From Hypomesus transpacificus (lineage: Eukaryota > Chordata > Actinopteri > Osmeriformes > Osmeridae), in assembly GCF_021917145.1 (NCBI RefSeq), contig NC_061068.1, forward strand, positions 7,694,404-7,758,403: a DNA stretch of 64,000 nt, read 5' to 3'. The notes below the pieces were generated by a model. The model had not been told where the DNA came from. It made no database searches and saw only the letters and a program-made list of their open reading frames with translations. This document shows positions 1 through 11,456 of this stretch, piece by piece (positions within the stretch are counted from its first letter, which is position 1; every line of letters begins with the position of its first letter). A program made the translations under genes and the position numbers.

Positions 1-730
1 CCAACACTAGCATAGTGCCAACGTTGGTCTAATACTAACAGGGACCCAGGCCATGATAAACTACACCCTCACTCAGAGGCAGAAACTTCCACACAAATCC
101 CTTAAATAGTAACTTCTTTCAAATAATTATTTATATTTGTATAGTTCAAAATGTATTTGTGTGATGTTGACAATGTACAAGTGTGGAAATGTTACTAGAT
201 CAAAAGAGACACACTTTTATTGAATATTTTGTAAGTAATTAAATTCAGTTTCATACAGTTGATACATTCATGACAGTCTTGTTGGATTTTCTCCAGCTCT
301 ACTGTGATCATAGGTAAGGGTGATGTAACACGGATCTGTAACATTCATTTTATAAATATATTTCTGTTTCAAACTATAATTGTACGTTTGACAATTATTG
401 TCCAAAAAAATGGTGCAATGGCATTCACTATGTAAATAATGTTTCTGTAGAATAACACATGTGAAAGGCTCCAATTACTGGCTCCACTATAGTGGCATTG
501 TGTTCTCGACGACCAAAGTATAATCTGTCTTTTTCAAGGCTCTACAGACCGGTAGGGAATCTGACAGTGAAATGTATTGGGTACAGAAGCCATGCAAATC
601 TCCCATTTTGGAAAGTGGCAAAGCATTCAACTCAAATGCTGTACTTGTTCTAAAATTAGATTTATGTGTCACTTCGGCTGGGTCAACAACAGTCAACTGC
701 ATTCAGCCCTCCCACTCCTCCCCTCCCATT

Positions 731-753
731 ACACACACACTCTCACACACACA
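731..753. repeat. short (CA)n/(TCACA) microsatellite
   Basis: An imperfect AC dinucleotide run interrupted once by TCTC. It is of the usual vertebrate kind, with no gene context beyond the bcl2l1 3' flank. Confidence 0.8.
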
Positions 754-1564
754 TGCAAATGAAAGGCATTATTTCCAATGGAAACCTGTATGGTGTATTA
801 TGTGTAAAACTAAATTCTCAGGTACATTGTGTGATTTGAAAGATCATTAAAAAAATGCTTAGTAAGATGACTTGGGATGATTTAATGCTACAATACTGAA
901 ACATAATTCATTTTTTTTCACTCTAAAATCTGTGCGGAGATGATCAAATAAAGATTTTCATATATCTTTGTGAAAACAACACTGTCCATCTAAAAACAAT
1001 AGTGAAATCTCCAAAGGCTACGATAACAGTTAAATGTCCAGCAAGTTGTTCACCAAGTTGAGCTTAAGTTTTTTGTCCTCTAGTCAATGGTTTGGGAGTG
1101 GGACTATGGAGTTGAACAGTGCAGTGGCTGTTGGACAACTGATAACTTATCATAGCAGTCACAGACTCCAAACTACCCGCCTACCGCCAAAAAGACATAC
1201 ACATCCTTTCAGTCATGGAACTGCACACAGGTACTAATTCACCAAATGGACACTGTAGATATTCATATCTTCTAAAAGAAAATTTGCCAAACAATGTTGT
1301 GTTTATATGATATAGTTATCATGTTCCTCACGTACACCAGTGCAAAACACATTGTAGTATATCTACTTGTTAACCACTTCAAGTAAAATCCATAAAATGG
1401 AACCGATACGTTTTTTCAATTTTTCTACCTATTTACAATCACAGTATGTACATACAGCGTATTTCTTTTCAACTACGATCGCCTGTACAGTTTATTTCTA
1501 ACGTGCTATTTCACGTTGTGTATACCAATCCAGTAAAACCTTTATAGAGTATAACTACATGCCA

Positions 1565-1770
1565 ACACTTATTTTAGTGGTACGGTTGTGCAGTGCCTTG
1601 CACTGTTGCCTCACATTAAGAAGGTATTGGGTTCGAATTCCCAAATGGGGAACAATCTGTTTGCTGCTTGGATGAGCAGCAAACTCCTGAGTCTTTTTGA
1701 ACGTGTAGTTCGCATTGTTCTCCTCACGCTCATATGGATCTCTTCCGCAATAAACACCAATATAAAAACA
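1565..1770 (+). mobile_element. diverged tRNA-like interspersed repeat
   Basis: The segment reads like an old copy of a very common teleost interspersed repeat. It has a 'GTGCAGTG..TTGCACTGTTGCCTCACA' type head followed by a B-box-like GGGTTCGAATTCCC. Further on, TTCGCATTGTTCTCC resembles the usual 'TTTGCATGTTCTCC' part. Family naming is from memory and the ends are approximate. The copy is heavily mutated. No target-site duplication could be fixed. Confidence 0.45.
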
Positions 1771-3836
1771 CGCAGAAGATCGCTCTCCTCTCTTTGTCCC
1801 TGGCCAGGACATGGGGTGAGCACTTGGACTTGGCTCCCACCACAGCCCTGGGAGGAAGGACAGCAGGACAGGAACAAATGAGTCGAGTTACTCTGGTGTT
1901 CACTCTAGCATCCATGTGTGTTTCACCGTTCCCTGCACGTGTGCTACTGTAGGTATATAGGGAGCATCTGGACATGCTACATACTCATGAGACAACTACC
2001 GAGACACATAACAGATACTGCCCAAATTCATCCAATATTAGGATGTGTGTCATCATTTAATAAAAAACCCAATCTACTGATGAGAAACATGGCAAATACT
2101 GATTTATCTCTATATAATGGGAATTTGATCAACTGTCTTCATGCGATATCAGTGATTTTTCTTTCTTTTTTCCTATAACTAGAAGAACCAGACCTCTTCA
2201 AAGTTCTCCCTTGCAAACATACTGATACGGGAGAACACAACTCAGTTGACTCTGAGTTGACCTAACCCTAACCCTTCTAAGCTGTTCTAGAGGGAAAGAA
2301 TATGCCTTTATAAAAAAATAGATACAACAAAAAGCTGGAGTGACCATAATTAATCTTTTGGACTTTTAACATGTCTCATCTACTCATACAACCTGACCTG
2401 TTCTGGGGAAACGGTAACAAAGGACAAGGATGGACAGGCAACCACTAACTCAGTCAAGTCTGCTCACACAGCCATCTATTGTTCAGATCATGTAAGTGTA
2501 TCTTTCTTTCAAATTCATACTGTTTTATTCTTTGTGCTTTATATCTGGATGTGCTGGGTTACAATTAATAAACATTCTCATGATTTGGTGATAGGGAAAT
2601 AACTTATCCCATTATTGTCTGGTAAATGAAACTGTTGGCCAAAAAACACTGGTTCATTCATTCTCTGCAGAATAGTTGTCTTTAAAAGGGAAAAAGTAAC
2701 ACCATGTGGAAATATGGATCATTGGCTCTACATAATGGAAGTATTAGAAGTTAAAATACTCCTGCCTACTTCTAACTTAAACTTGACATATAATATGCCA
2801 TGCAAAAATGCATTTTATCCAATAAATCAGGCAGGATGAAAAATATTAAAAGGTAATTCTGGACTTGAATTGGTTGGTTAAAACAATCACTCATAGGTTA
2901 TACTGTGCATACCGCCCCCCATTGGAAGACTATAAGACTGCAGCAATAATAATTTGTATCCATGTGATAAACACCTAAATCACATCTCTGTAACGCGCAA
3001 CATGTCTGTATTTCTGCATCAATCAATATCATTGACACCTGATTAACAAAAACACACCCCGATTAAGGCATTCTGATTAGTTAAGGTGAACCAGAAACAC
3101 TTCCTATTTGTGTCTATCTGAATTATTCAAAATAAAAAAATGTCCTAATATTGCAAATTGCATTATATGCTCTCTGTCAAATTCATAAATCAACCATCAA
3201 ATAAGTTCAAACAATAAAAACATAAATATGTTTTATTATTTAGGCATGCCCGTAATCAAGTACAGCAAGATGGAATTTAACATTAGAAAATGGCAAAATA
3301 AATCAGTTGTACGATTTGAGTGAACTTAAAGAGCAAAGTAATTATAATCTTTTGGAATGCTGAATATATTTCGAATGTCAATTTGAAAAATAATCTTAAA
3401 ATCGCTCCTCGGGTATGGTTGATAACACGCTAACATAATAAAAAGAACACAAACAGTCTCTTATCACAACCACTGTAAATATCCCACTCACTCTTAGCTT
3501 ATCAGGTCCACTACTGTTTTGAGTGCAACACCACTGTCCATAAAATCAAAACAAACAAAGCAATAACAATATAGAAACAATATTATAAAATGTTATGTTA
3601 CAGGTAACTTGGAAATGTGAGAAAATTGCAGGACAGGACGAATAAAGGTGAGAAGTAAAATAACTCACCAAGCTACATGTATCAGCCCAAAAACTTCTTC
3701 AGCCAGGGTTAGGAATCAGGATTCTGGTCAGTGCACAAGCAGACTGGGCTAATGTAAACATAAACTATTCCGTTCTATTTTATGCCAATTTAGCGTTTAA
3801 ATGTACTGAGGGTTAACTGGGTGCAGCTTTTCCACT

Positions 3837-4606
3837 TCAATGATGTTTCTTTGCAATGAGAGAGCCAACCAACACTCCTGCAAGCAGTATCGCCCCTACT
3901 AGCAGCCATCTTCTTAGGTTCTCCTGGGAACGTCGAACCTCAGCAGCAGCATCCCTGCCGAAAATGTCAGCAAATCGGTCCTGCCCAGGACATGAAATCA
4001 AAGTCATTAATAAGAGCCTACTATGGCACATCCATCGTGTCTGCATCCAATTACGTGAAAAAATAATTTAGCTTAACTCACCCATCCACCCTGTCTCTGT
4101 ACCCATGGCTGGATGTGTTTGTCCAGGTAGGTTGTCATCCAATCTGCAATACGCACTACCAGGTGACTCATATCCTTCTCGACACACTCAGCACAAAGAG
4201 CACCACCAAACGCAAACAGGCCTACTACACGTCCCCAGTTGACGCCGTCCCTGAACACCTCGTTCATTACACTTTCAAAGCTATGGTATGCTGTGGCAGG
4301 GGTGATGTGCAGTTGAGAAGAGAGATCATTGAAGGCTCTGGTGTAACGCAATTCAAACTCATCTGCAGAGTCTCTAAGAGCTGCTTTAACCGCCTCTATA
4401 CCCCCCTGAGGAGGTGAAGATATCCCCAGACTGCCTCTGCAATTTCGGTCATTTTCAGCAGATCCATTAACAGGGGATACATTGGTCTTGTCAACATTAG
4501 TCCGTTCACTGGCATCTTCCAGTCCCAACTGAGAAATGGGATAATTCCTCTGTGAAAGTTTATAGCTTATGAAAAACACCACCAGCTCACGGTTACTGTA
4601 AGACAT
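3837..4606 (-). CDS. bcl2l1: Bcl-xL, anti-apoptotic Bcl-2 family protein
   Basis: Two coding exons, 4082-4606 and 3837-3980, joined in phase 0 across an intron of about 100 bp with GT/AG ends, give 222 residues. The N-terminus SNRELVVFFISYKLSQ is the BH4 helix (residues 4-20). BH3 is ALRDSADEF (about 76-84) and BH1 carries DGVNWGR (120-126). BH2 spans the splice junction, QGGW|DRFADIF (172-182), exactly where BCL2L1 genes are split. A hydrophobic tail anchor (about 200-218) is followed by KKHH. Family knowledge: it sits on the outer mitochondrial membrane and binds BH3-only proteins, Bax and Bak to block cytochrome c release. The loop between BH4 and BH3 is short (about 50 residues) as in fish Bcl-xL. 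The start at 4606 is the first ATG, matches other Bcl-xL proteins, and lies in an ACAATGTC context. Untranslated first exons are expected upstream but were not fixed. Confidence 0.95.
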
Positions 4607-6232
4607 TGTTTCCAACCTATGTGCCCTCCTCTCCCATTGACTGTCCGTCCTAACAACGTTTCCAGGACTCTCGTGCCATGCTTCACACTATTTTGGATGA
4701 CCGAAATGTCGTCTGACTGTGTTTTCCTTGGGCTGTAGATGGAGACAATGGAAACAAATGGTCAGCATTGCACAATTTCATAGCAGCTTTAATGTCAATG
4801 TTATTGGTTTAAAAGGTTAACAATGAAGCTTAACAACAACAAACTTTATCACATTACAACTTCCAGTAGCTAATCAGTGTTAGAATTATAAATAGAAAAA
4901 TACCATCTAAACAAGTAGAATATCCAAGTTTTTTTTTTCCATAGAAATGTTTCTTGTGCAATCAAGGCACTATAGCTTCAATGTATTGTCGTTTGCCATG
5001 CCAGGGCTAGTAACCATCCCTATAGCTTAAATTATGGATGATATTTATTAGCTCGTCTTGATAAACAGACTGCGCATGACATTTCCATCTGGGCCTTTCC
5101 TAAAATAGTTAACCAATTTAAAGCTCCTACTAGAAATTATAACGCTTAACGTTAGCGCTAGCTATCTGTGAATATTACCATTCGCTTGTTTTACACAGAA
5201 CACCCAGAGAAAATGGAAAACTTTACATTGCAGAAAAAAGTGCTACTGCGTGTGATTAACAGACGTAATACATTCGACATAGAACTTATCTTCCAATGAA
5301 TTATGCACACCTCGCTATAAAATATGGCTTAAATAGTTCAAAAGGCCATTATTAGCTAGCAAGTTGGCTAGCTAGCTTGCTGCTGTGCTGTTGACAGCTT
5401 CCTATATCGTGCAGTCAGAATACTAGTTGTAGAGGCTTGCTAGCTGGCTAGCTAGCTAGCTAGTTTCCATCTCCATAGCAATTTTCATAAGATATAAGTA
5501 GATACTGAAACAGTCTTTTCACAACAGTAACAAAATAAATACCGTACCTACAGTCATTCAAAATAACGATACCGCATTTCTAAGAAGTTGAATCTTGTGC
5601 ACAAAATCGTATACAATATAGACATATTTGCACCATCGATAAGCTAAATTGAGTCAGTGAAAAATGCTAGTTTTCACGCTGGCCATTGGACGCAGCACGT
5701 AGTGGGATATACCGCCTTCAACTTAGTTCTGCCAATCAAAGGTAAGGTACAACGGAAGTAAAACAAATAGCGTCGACCGTCCTACCGGTAAGTGAAATGT
5801 AGCCCATAAACTAAACAAGCCTTGAGAATTTACAAAAACGTGCATATTTTTATTTTTGATGAACCACTACCACCCTTTTGCTTACGTGTTTCCGCTTGTT
5901 AATTTTGTGTTGTGTTTCATTTAAAGTTTACATTTCTCAGTCTACTTTGTAGGCTACTGTTTTTTGCTACCAATTTGTAATTGTAATGTTTAGACATTAA
6001 TTATACGATAGAAGTATGTAAACAAAAATGTTTCCCGGTTATCAGTCTAGTCTAACAGTTCCCTGTTCCAATATGTTATTTTTAAATTATAATAAATTAT
6101 ATTTAACGATTAACTAAATTATTTAACATTCTTCTTTGTCTGAATTAAATAAAATAACCCCATAGCTTTTCTTGTATTATTATGGGTTTGTACAAATGTC
6201 ACTGACACATCTCCACATTATATTTCCATATT
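4607..6232. other. 5' region of bcl2l1, no protein gene
   Basis: Presumed promoter and untranslated exon region of bcl2l1 (which reads left). No coding sequence is seen. A cluster of GCTAGC/CTAG motifs lies at about 5150-5165 and 5345-5465, including a run of four overlapping GCTA units near 5445-5462. The same motif density recurs in front of adnp and top1. Confidence 0.6.
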
Positions 6233-6244
6233 ATGTTTACATTC
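6233..6244. repeat. target-site duplication, left copy
   Basis: ATGTTTACATTC directly left of the LINE fragment. An identical 12-mer lies at 6516-6527 directly right of it, so these are the two copies of the insertion target. Confidence 0.85.
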
Positions 6245-6515
6245 TTCGAGAGGGGCCAGTTGAGGTGGCTCGGGCATCTGATAAGGATGCCTCCTGGACG
6301 CCTCTCTGGTGAGGTGTTCTGGGCACGACCCACTGTGAAGAGGTCCCGGGGAAGACCCAGGACACGCTTGAGGGAATATGTCTCTCGGCTGGCCTGGGAA
6401 CGCCTCGGGGTCCCCCAGGAGGAGCTGGTGGAAGTGGCCGGGGAAGTCTGGGCCTCCCTGCTTAGGTTGCTGCCCCCGTGACCCGACCCCCGAAAAAGCG
6501 GCAGATGATGGATGG
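6245..6515 (+). mobile_element. 5'-truncated RTE/Rex3-like LINE, 3' end only
   Basis: The insert codes for the C-terminal end of a LINE reverse transcriptase protein. Readable stretches are LRWLGHLIRMPPGRL, RGRPRTRLREYVSRLAWERLG and VWASLLRLLPP, ending at a TGA near 6479. Only about 35 bp of 3' UTR follow, and the element ends in GATGATGGATGGATG, the GATG tail known from teleost Rex3/RTE elements. It is flanked by a perfect 12-bp duplication (6233-6244 and 6516-6527). This is a typical severely 5'-truncated copy of about 270 bp. The intact frame and perfect duplication point to a fairly recent insertion. It sits just beyond the likely adnp polyadenylation site and is not a host gene. The family assignment (Rex3-like) is from memory. 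Confidence 0.85.
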
Positions 6516-6527
6516 ATGTTTACATTC
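6516..6527. repeat. target-site duplication, right copy
   Basis: An exact second copy of ATGTTTACATTC. It overlaps the last ATG of the GATG tail, so the true 3' boundary of the LINE is uncertain by up to three bases. Confidence 0.85.
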
Positions 6528-6608
6528 GTCACTATGGTATTATGTATTCAATGTATGTTTTGTGTCCTTAAAATAAAACTTGGAAGTCAAATTGTTTTAT
6601 CAAACCAA

Positions 6609-6614
6609 TTTATT
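6609..6614 (-). promoter_or_regulatory. candidate adnp polyadenylation signal
   Basis: AATAAA on the minus strand, about 515 bp beyond the adnp stop codon. It is the first canonical hexamer I noted there and would give a short 3' UTR ending just before the LINE insertion. Confidence 0.45.
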
Positions 6615-7129
6615 TAAACATTGACATAAGCAATTGTCATCTAATCTACAATTTCTAAATGTGAAATGACAATATTATACAGTTCCTGCTCTTATCATTG
6701 AAGACGGAAAATTGTGAAGAGGGAAAGGTCATGTTTTTTTGTTGTTATTCTTCACATGAATCTTTGTGAGACACATGCCAATGGGTAACAGACAATGTAT
6801 GCATGATCTAAATATACAATATCACACAACCAATGTTAATTACAGACGCCATACTGTGTTGCACAGTTATTAAGCCTGGTTATACGTTTCAGCATTCTCA
6901 GTGCTGCAGAGCACAATGGTTTCTTCAAACACTGATATTAAAAGGTCCAATCTGGGGGAATTACAGTATTTAATCTCTAACCGTATCAATCCAAACTGTA
7001 AATGTCTTGGTTCCCTTAGAGGTTTTCCTCCTATTCAAGGACTAAGTTGAATAAATTCCTGCCCACCAAATGCTCCTCTCTCAATCTGACCTGCAGACTC
7101 CTTGTGAAGCAGGAGCAGCTCTAAAGATA

Positions 7130-9962
7130 CTAACAGAGAGTCACCCAAGCATTTGACTTTGCCTCTTGCAAGGTATTCATATCCTCCCTTGAAGGTCCAT
7201 CAATGACTGCAGAGGAGTTTCCCTCCAATAGGTTTGTTTTCTCATGGGATCTGACAGCATGCTGCTTTGTGTCCATTTCCCCATTCTCAGCAGCATTATC
7301 TTCTTGTTCTGGTTCACTGTCTGAGTCAATGGATATAGGCTGTGTGTAGGCACTCAGCTTGAGGGTACAGTTAATTGTCTCAAGTTGCTTGCTTTGGTCT
7401 GGTTTTGGTGCAGACTTGAAGCCCACGTTTGATCTTACCACTGAGGTGCCTGGTGGCTTTGTAATTTCCACAAATTTCATGTCGTGCTTGAGTTTCATTA
7501 GGGCCTGCATGTCGAAGCCAAGTAAAACAGACACTTTTCGGGTTTCACATTCCCTCTCACAGGTCCTCCTTCTGTTGGCAAAGTGGCTGGCAATGTCCGA
7601 CCTCCACAGCCACAGGCTTGCAGACAGCTTCTCTTCCTCGTGTGAAGATAGGTAGGGGCGCTGGTTAAAGTAGGTAGTGAGGAATGCTTTTCGATCTTCA
7701 TACGTCTTGTGCTCATAGCTCCTTGGATCCAACACCAGATCAACAGATTCTCCCAGCTTCCCTGCAGTGGTGGGGGAATATGCAACTTCATCATTCATCT
7801 TCATCCTCTTAGGGTCAGGTGTGGTCTGAACAGGTAGCTGACGTTTTAGAAAGCCAGCCCCAGAGGAGTTCAGCGTCAAGGCAGACTTTATGCCTTGGCC
7901 CTTCTGGGACCTTCCTACAGCTCTGCATTGCACGAGGTGTAGAGTGATTGTTGAGGCCACCATGTTACTTGTGTAGACACCCAGGCAGTGTATGCATTTG
8001 TACGTCATCTTTTTCTCAACCGGGTGCATTGTCTGGAGCACTTGGTGTCGTTCTCTAAGATGCTGAGCTAAAGCATCTGAGATGGGACCTTTAAGGATGG
8101 TGAAACACAGTGGGCACAAGGTTTTTCCAACCTCTTTGTTATTAGACCCAGTGGCCTGAGACATACTTCTGGAAAGTAGATCATTCTTTCTCTCAGCCAT
8201 CTTTGAGGGAAAGTTCTTCACAGAGGCTGAGACAGTATTTGAAGCATGGGCAGCCAAAGACTGCTCCTGGGCAGATACAGGCTCCTTCATATTGAAAGTG
8301 ATAACAATAAGCTGAATGTTCTTGGGCTTATCCTGTTTGATGGTGAGGTCAAAGGTTAGCGGAGAGGCAGCAGGCGGTCCAACAAAGTCATCAGGATGAG
8401 TCAATCCTACATGCTCCAGCATTTTTTCCACATTGTTGAAGGATGCATGGCACTGTGGGCAGGACAGCCCGTGGATCAGCATATGATTAAGCAGTGTATC
8501 ACTAGGCAGATATCGATTGCAAAGCAAACACTTGCTGGTAAAATTGTGGATCTTCATGATGTACTTGGCCATAGCCCATACCTTTTTTGCTTTATGTGCT
8601 TTTTCAAAATGAGCACTGTAGAGATTTTCAGGGAAGAGCTCATTGCAAACAGTACAGATCTTCCACTTCTGTGTTTGGGCTGTGCTTAAGCTGGTGGTAG
8701 TGACAGGTGTCTGCATTCCTGGGCCCTCTCCTAAACCGTTGCTTCCAGGAACAGTGACACGCACCTGGTGGCCAGGAATGGAGGACTGGGATGTTACATT
8801 CTTCAGTCCAGAGGGTCCTTGCTTGATATGGGACCCCATCATGTGGCTAAGCTGCTCAGATGTCAGTCCACGCCCCCCTGCAGATATCATTGAACCCTTT
8901 TGTGACATCCCAGAGTATGCTTGTGATCTGGACACCACAATATTTGCATGCCCAATCATAGTTGTCACCTGAGAGCCAATCCGTTCATGATACTCTACAA
9001 CATGCTGCACTAGTGCTTCATAACTACGAGTGGAAAACTGGCATCTCTTACAAAGGATGTTGTTGCCGTTGACAGTGTTAGCACCATTTTTGAGTGATGA
9101 CTCTGAAACCATGGCAACATAGGGTGAGACCACATGCTGGAAATGTTCCCTGTAGATGTGCCTTCGCACAACATTGTAAAGAGGGTCCCTGTAGGTGCAC
9201 TTCTTGCAATAGTACATTGCCCTCTCTACATTGTCTCCCTGTTTGCCTTTGTCAAGCCATATTCTGTCCTTCTGTCCTGTAGGAGTTCCATGGTAGGTCC
9301 CCAGTCCTTGTCTTGGTGAACTGGGTATGTGGAAAATCTTGACGTGTGTCTCCATAGTTCTCTTGCTTGCTGTGAAGGTACAGTAAGGACAGTTGAGGAG
9401 GATACGGTTTTCAAAATTCTGTCTGTGCACATTGCGGAAGTGGTTCTTGTAGCCTGAGTAGTACTTGGAAGAAAAAGAACACTCGGTGCAACAGAAAGGC
9501 TTTGACCGATACTCCTGAAAGACAACCACAGGTCAACCATTAGAAAAAAAAAATTATGCAACAAAAGACACTATTCATGTACATGTATTGACTAAGGTTT
9601 GCATCATACCTGTGTCCTAGAAAGTGATGGATCCCATGAACATATGTCAAGGCAAAGAGTGTTCTTAACATAGAGGTCATTTGGGCAAAATTCTTTGAAG
9701 TCCTGTGTGTAGAGAAAAAGGGAGACAGTAAGTATACAAAAGACATGTGTATTTAGCCAAGAGATGCCAACTATCATGGAAGTATGCGGTAGGTCATGTA
9801 TATTAAAGAAGCATCTTGACAGTTGAATTTCACATAACATCCAAGTATACTTACCTCCACCTGTTCCTTGCAATACTCAAGTCCAATGTCGCTTAGCGCC
9901 TTCTTAACCTGCTTTCTGGCTCGCCGTAACCTAGTGAGGTTGTTAACAGGGAGCTGGTACAT
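7130..9962 (-). CDS. adnp: activity-dependent neuroprotector homeobox protein
   Basis: Three coding exons, 9855-9962, 9610-9702 and 7130-9514, all phase 0, give 861 residues. The start MYQLPVNNL and the segment DIGLEYCKE match ADNP. Nine C2H2-type fingers follow. The first is [23 protein letters not shown], directly after the last intron, and the last is the C-x2-C element [15 protein letters not shown] divergent homeodomain lies at about residues 676-735 and contains [16 protein letters not shown]. Family knowledge: nuclear zinc-finger/homeobox protein, partner of HP1 and CHD4 in the ChAHP repressor complex, important in brain development. Only about 115 residues follow the homeodomain, against roughly 280 in human ADNP. 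The region matching the NAPVSIPQ peptide reads SQSSIPGH. The HP1-binding PxVxL position reads VSVLL. Teleosts have adnpa and adnpb; which one this is cannot be settled here. An in-frame non-ATG extension upstream of 9962 was not accepted. Confidence 0.93.
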
Positions 9963-11165
9963 CCTTTCTGGTTGCAAGGGATAAATGATTGGTTAAAGTG
10001 AGTCGTTTCATCAAAAATATATCAATACTTTTCACTTAACCTGAAGTTAAGTTGCTTTTGACAGCTGTAGACAGAACGTGGCCTTGTAATAAGGTGGCTG
10101 AAATAAGCAGACTAGCTGGTCGCAACCCCCCATTGCTAGTATTACATGCAGCTGCATTTAGCTAGCTAGGCTAGCTAAAGTCAAGAAATATGAACAATCA
10201 AAAGCTAGCCAGCTGAGTTGGCAAATACTTAATTTAGTGAATAAAACTAGCTAGATTTGTATATGTGTGGTGTAAGGTAGACAGGCAGAACAAGTTGGCT
10301 TGCGTGATTAAATTGGTATAAGCAAGCTACTAGTAGCTTAGACTAGCTAACCATTTGCATTTTCCATATTTGTAACTTAGCTACTGTAGCAAGCAATCTA
10401 TCGTGAAACTCACCTGCCTCTTGTTTAATGTCACACAATTTGAAAAGCTACGTAGCTAGCAAATTGCCAGGGTAAATGTTCAATGTTGGCTTGTTAGCAA
10501 TAGCTGTAACTATAAACTGTAGCCTAGCTATAAACTTAATGATGCCGTTGTCCAGACGTTGTATTCACTCCCTCGCGCTTACTGTAGCTACTAGCTAGCT
10601 AATCTAGCTATCTTACGAGCTACTTGTACGTAGCACAGAGCCGGGTGCTGCTGGCTGCGGGCACTGCAGCTGTCTGGTTTTTCATCGGCAATTGTTTCAT
10701 CCGAACGATAGTTTAGTAAAATAATCTTAGGTTGGTATTAGAGTCGGGGCATAAAGCTAAATATTGACTTAACCGCACCAATTGCCCGGCGTTATATGTT
10801 ACAATAGACAAGCTATAAAAGCTAGCTAGCTAGCGAACTCCCTTTTAACAACAATCAGCTTGCACCCGAACTAGCTAGCTCAGATGTGGCTAGCGCAGTG
10901 TAGTCAACACAATTCAAAATGGCGAAATGAAAAAGACGGAAGTAAGGGGGTTGCTACGAAGTTAAGGCAAAGAAGGTATGCTCTCCATAGTTTTCAACCA
11001 GCCTCCTTTCTGATGGTCTCATTTGTTCTCATGGTATCCTTCATGGATGTGGTATCCGAGTATATCAGTATCCACGTGTCGGTCACATAGCCATCCATTA
11101 TGAAAGGCTTTATCACCCATTAAAACACACAATACACCCCTAATAATTATACATTAAAAATATAT
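9963..11165. other. adnp 5' region and deptor-like 3' flank
   Basis: No coding sequence is seen. The part up to about 10.9 kb is the presumed adnp promoter and untranslated exon region. It is dense in GCTAGC/CTAG motifs (about 10155-10260, 10330-10345, 10450-10620 and 10815-10890). Nothing recognisable lies between about 10.9 and 11.15 kb. Confidence 0.5.
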
Positions 11166-11171
11166 TTTATT
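11166..11171 (-). promoter_or_regulatory. candidate deptor-like polyadenylation signal
   Basis: AATAAA on the minus strand about 290 bp beyond the stop codon of the DEPTOR-like gene. Confidence 0.45.
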
Positions 11172-11456
11172 TAAAGCGACGCAACAGTGCAGAATTATGC
11201 AGAATCAAAGGTCAGAAGTGCATCGTTTATCTGTATTTCTGAGGTCAAAATCAAGGAACAGTTGGTATTTATTTGTCACATTGTAAAGCAGGTACGGTGA
11301 ACAACAACTAAAAGAATGCTAGTTCAACATCTCAGTTGCTTAATTACAATGCAACTGTAGGCTACCTTCATAACTTCTTAAAATGGGCTTTTATGCACAT
11401 GCCGTCACAATTTTAAGCATATCACTCATTTTACAAAATAATAAAATAATGTGTTA

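Larger units (their letters stand above)
1..3836. other. 3' flank / possible long 3' UTR of bcl2l1
   Basis: No open reading frame here resembles a protein; all are short and low in quality. The stretch lies downstream of bcl2l1, which reads leftwards. A minus-strand AATAAA (seen as TTTATT at about 3232-3237) would give a 3' UTR of about 600 nt. A second one at 216-221 would give a UTR of more than 3 kb. The sequence does not decide between them. The stretch holds a short CA/CT repeat, a diverged repeat near 1.57 kb and a 14-base telomere-like run at 2261-2274. Confidence 0.5.

Noticed and set aside
2261-2274. Interstitial telomere repeat CCTAACCCTAACCC
   Set aside because: Just over two units; too short to mean more than chance.
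6233-6481. A small host gene of 82 residues
   Set aside because: The protein is the end of a LINE reverse transcriptase and the frame is bounded by target-site duplications.
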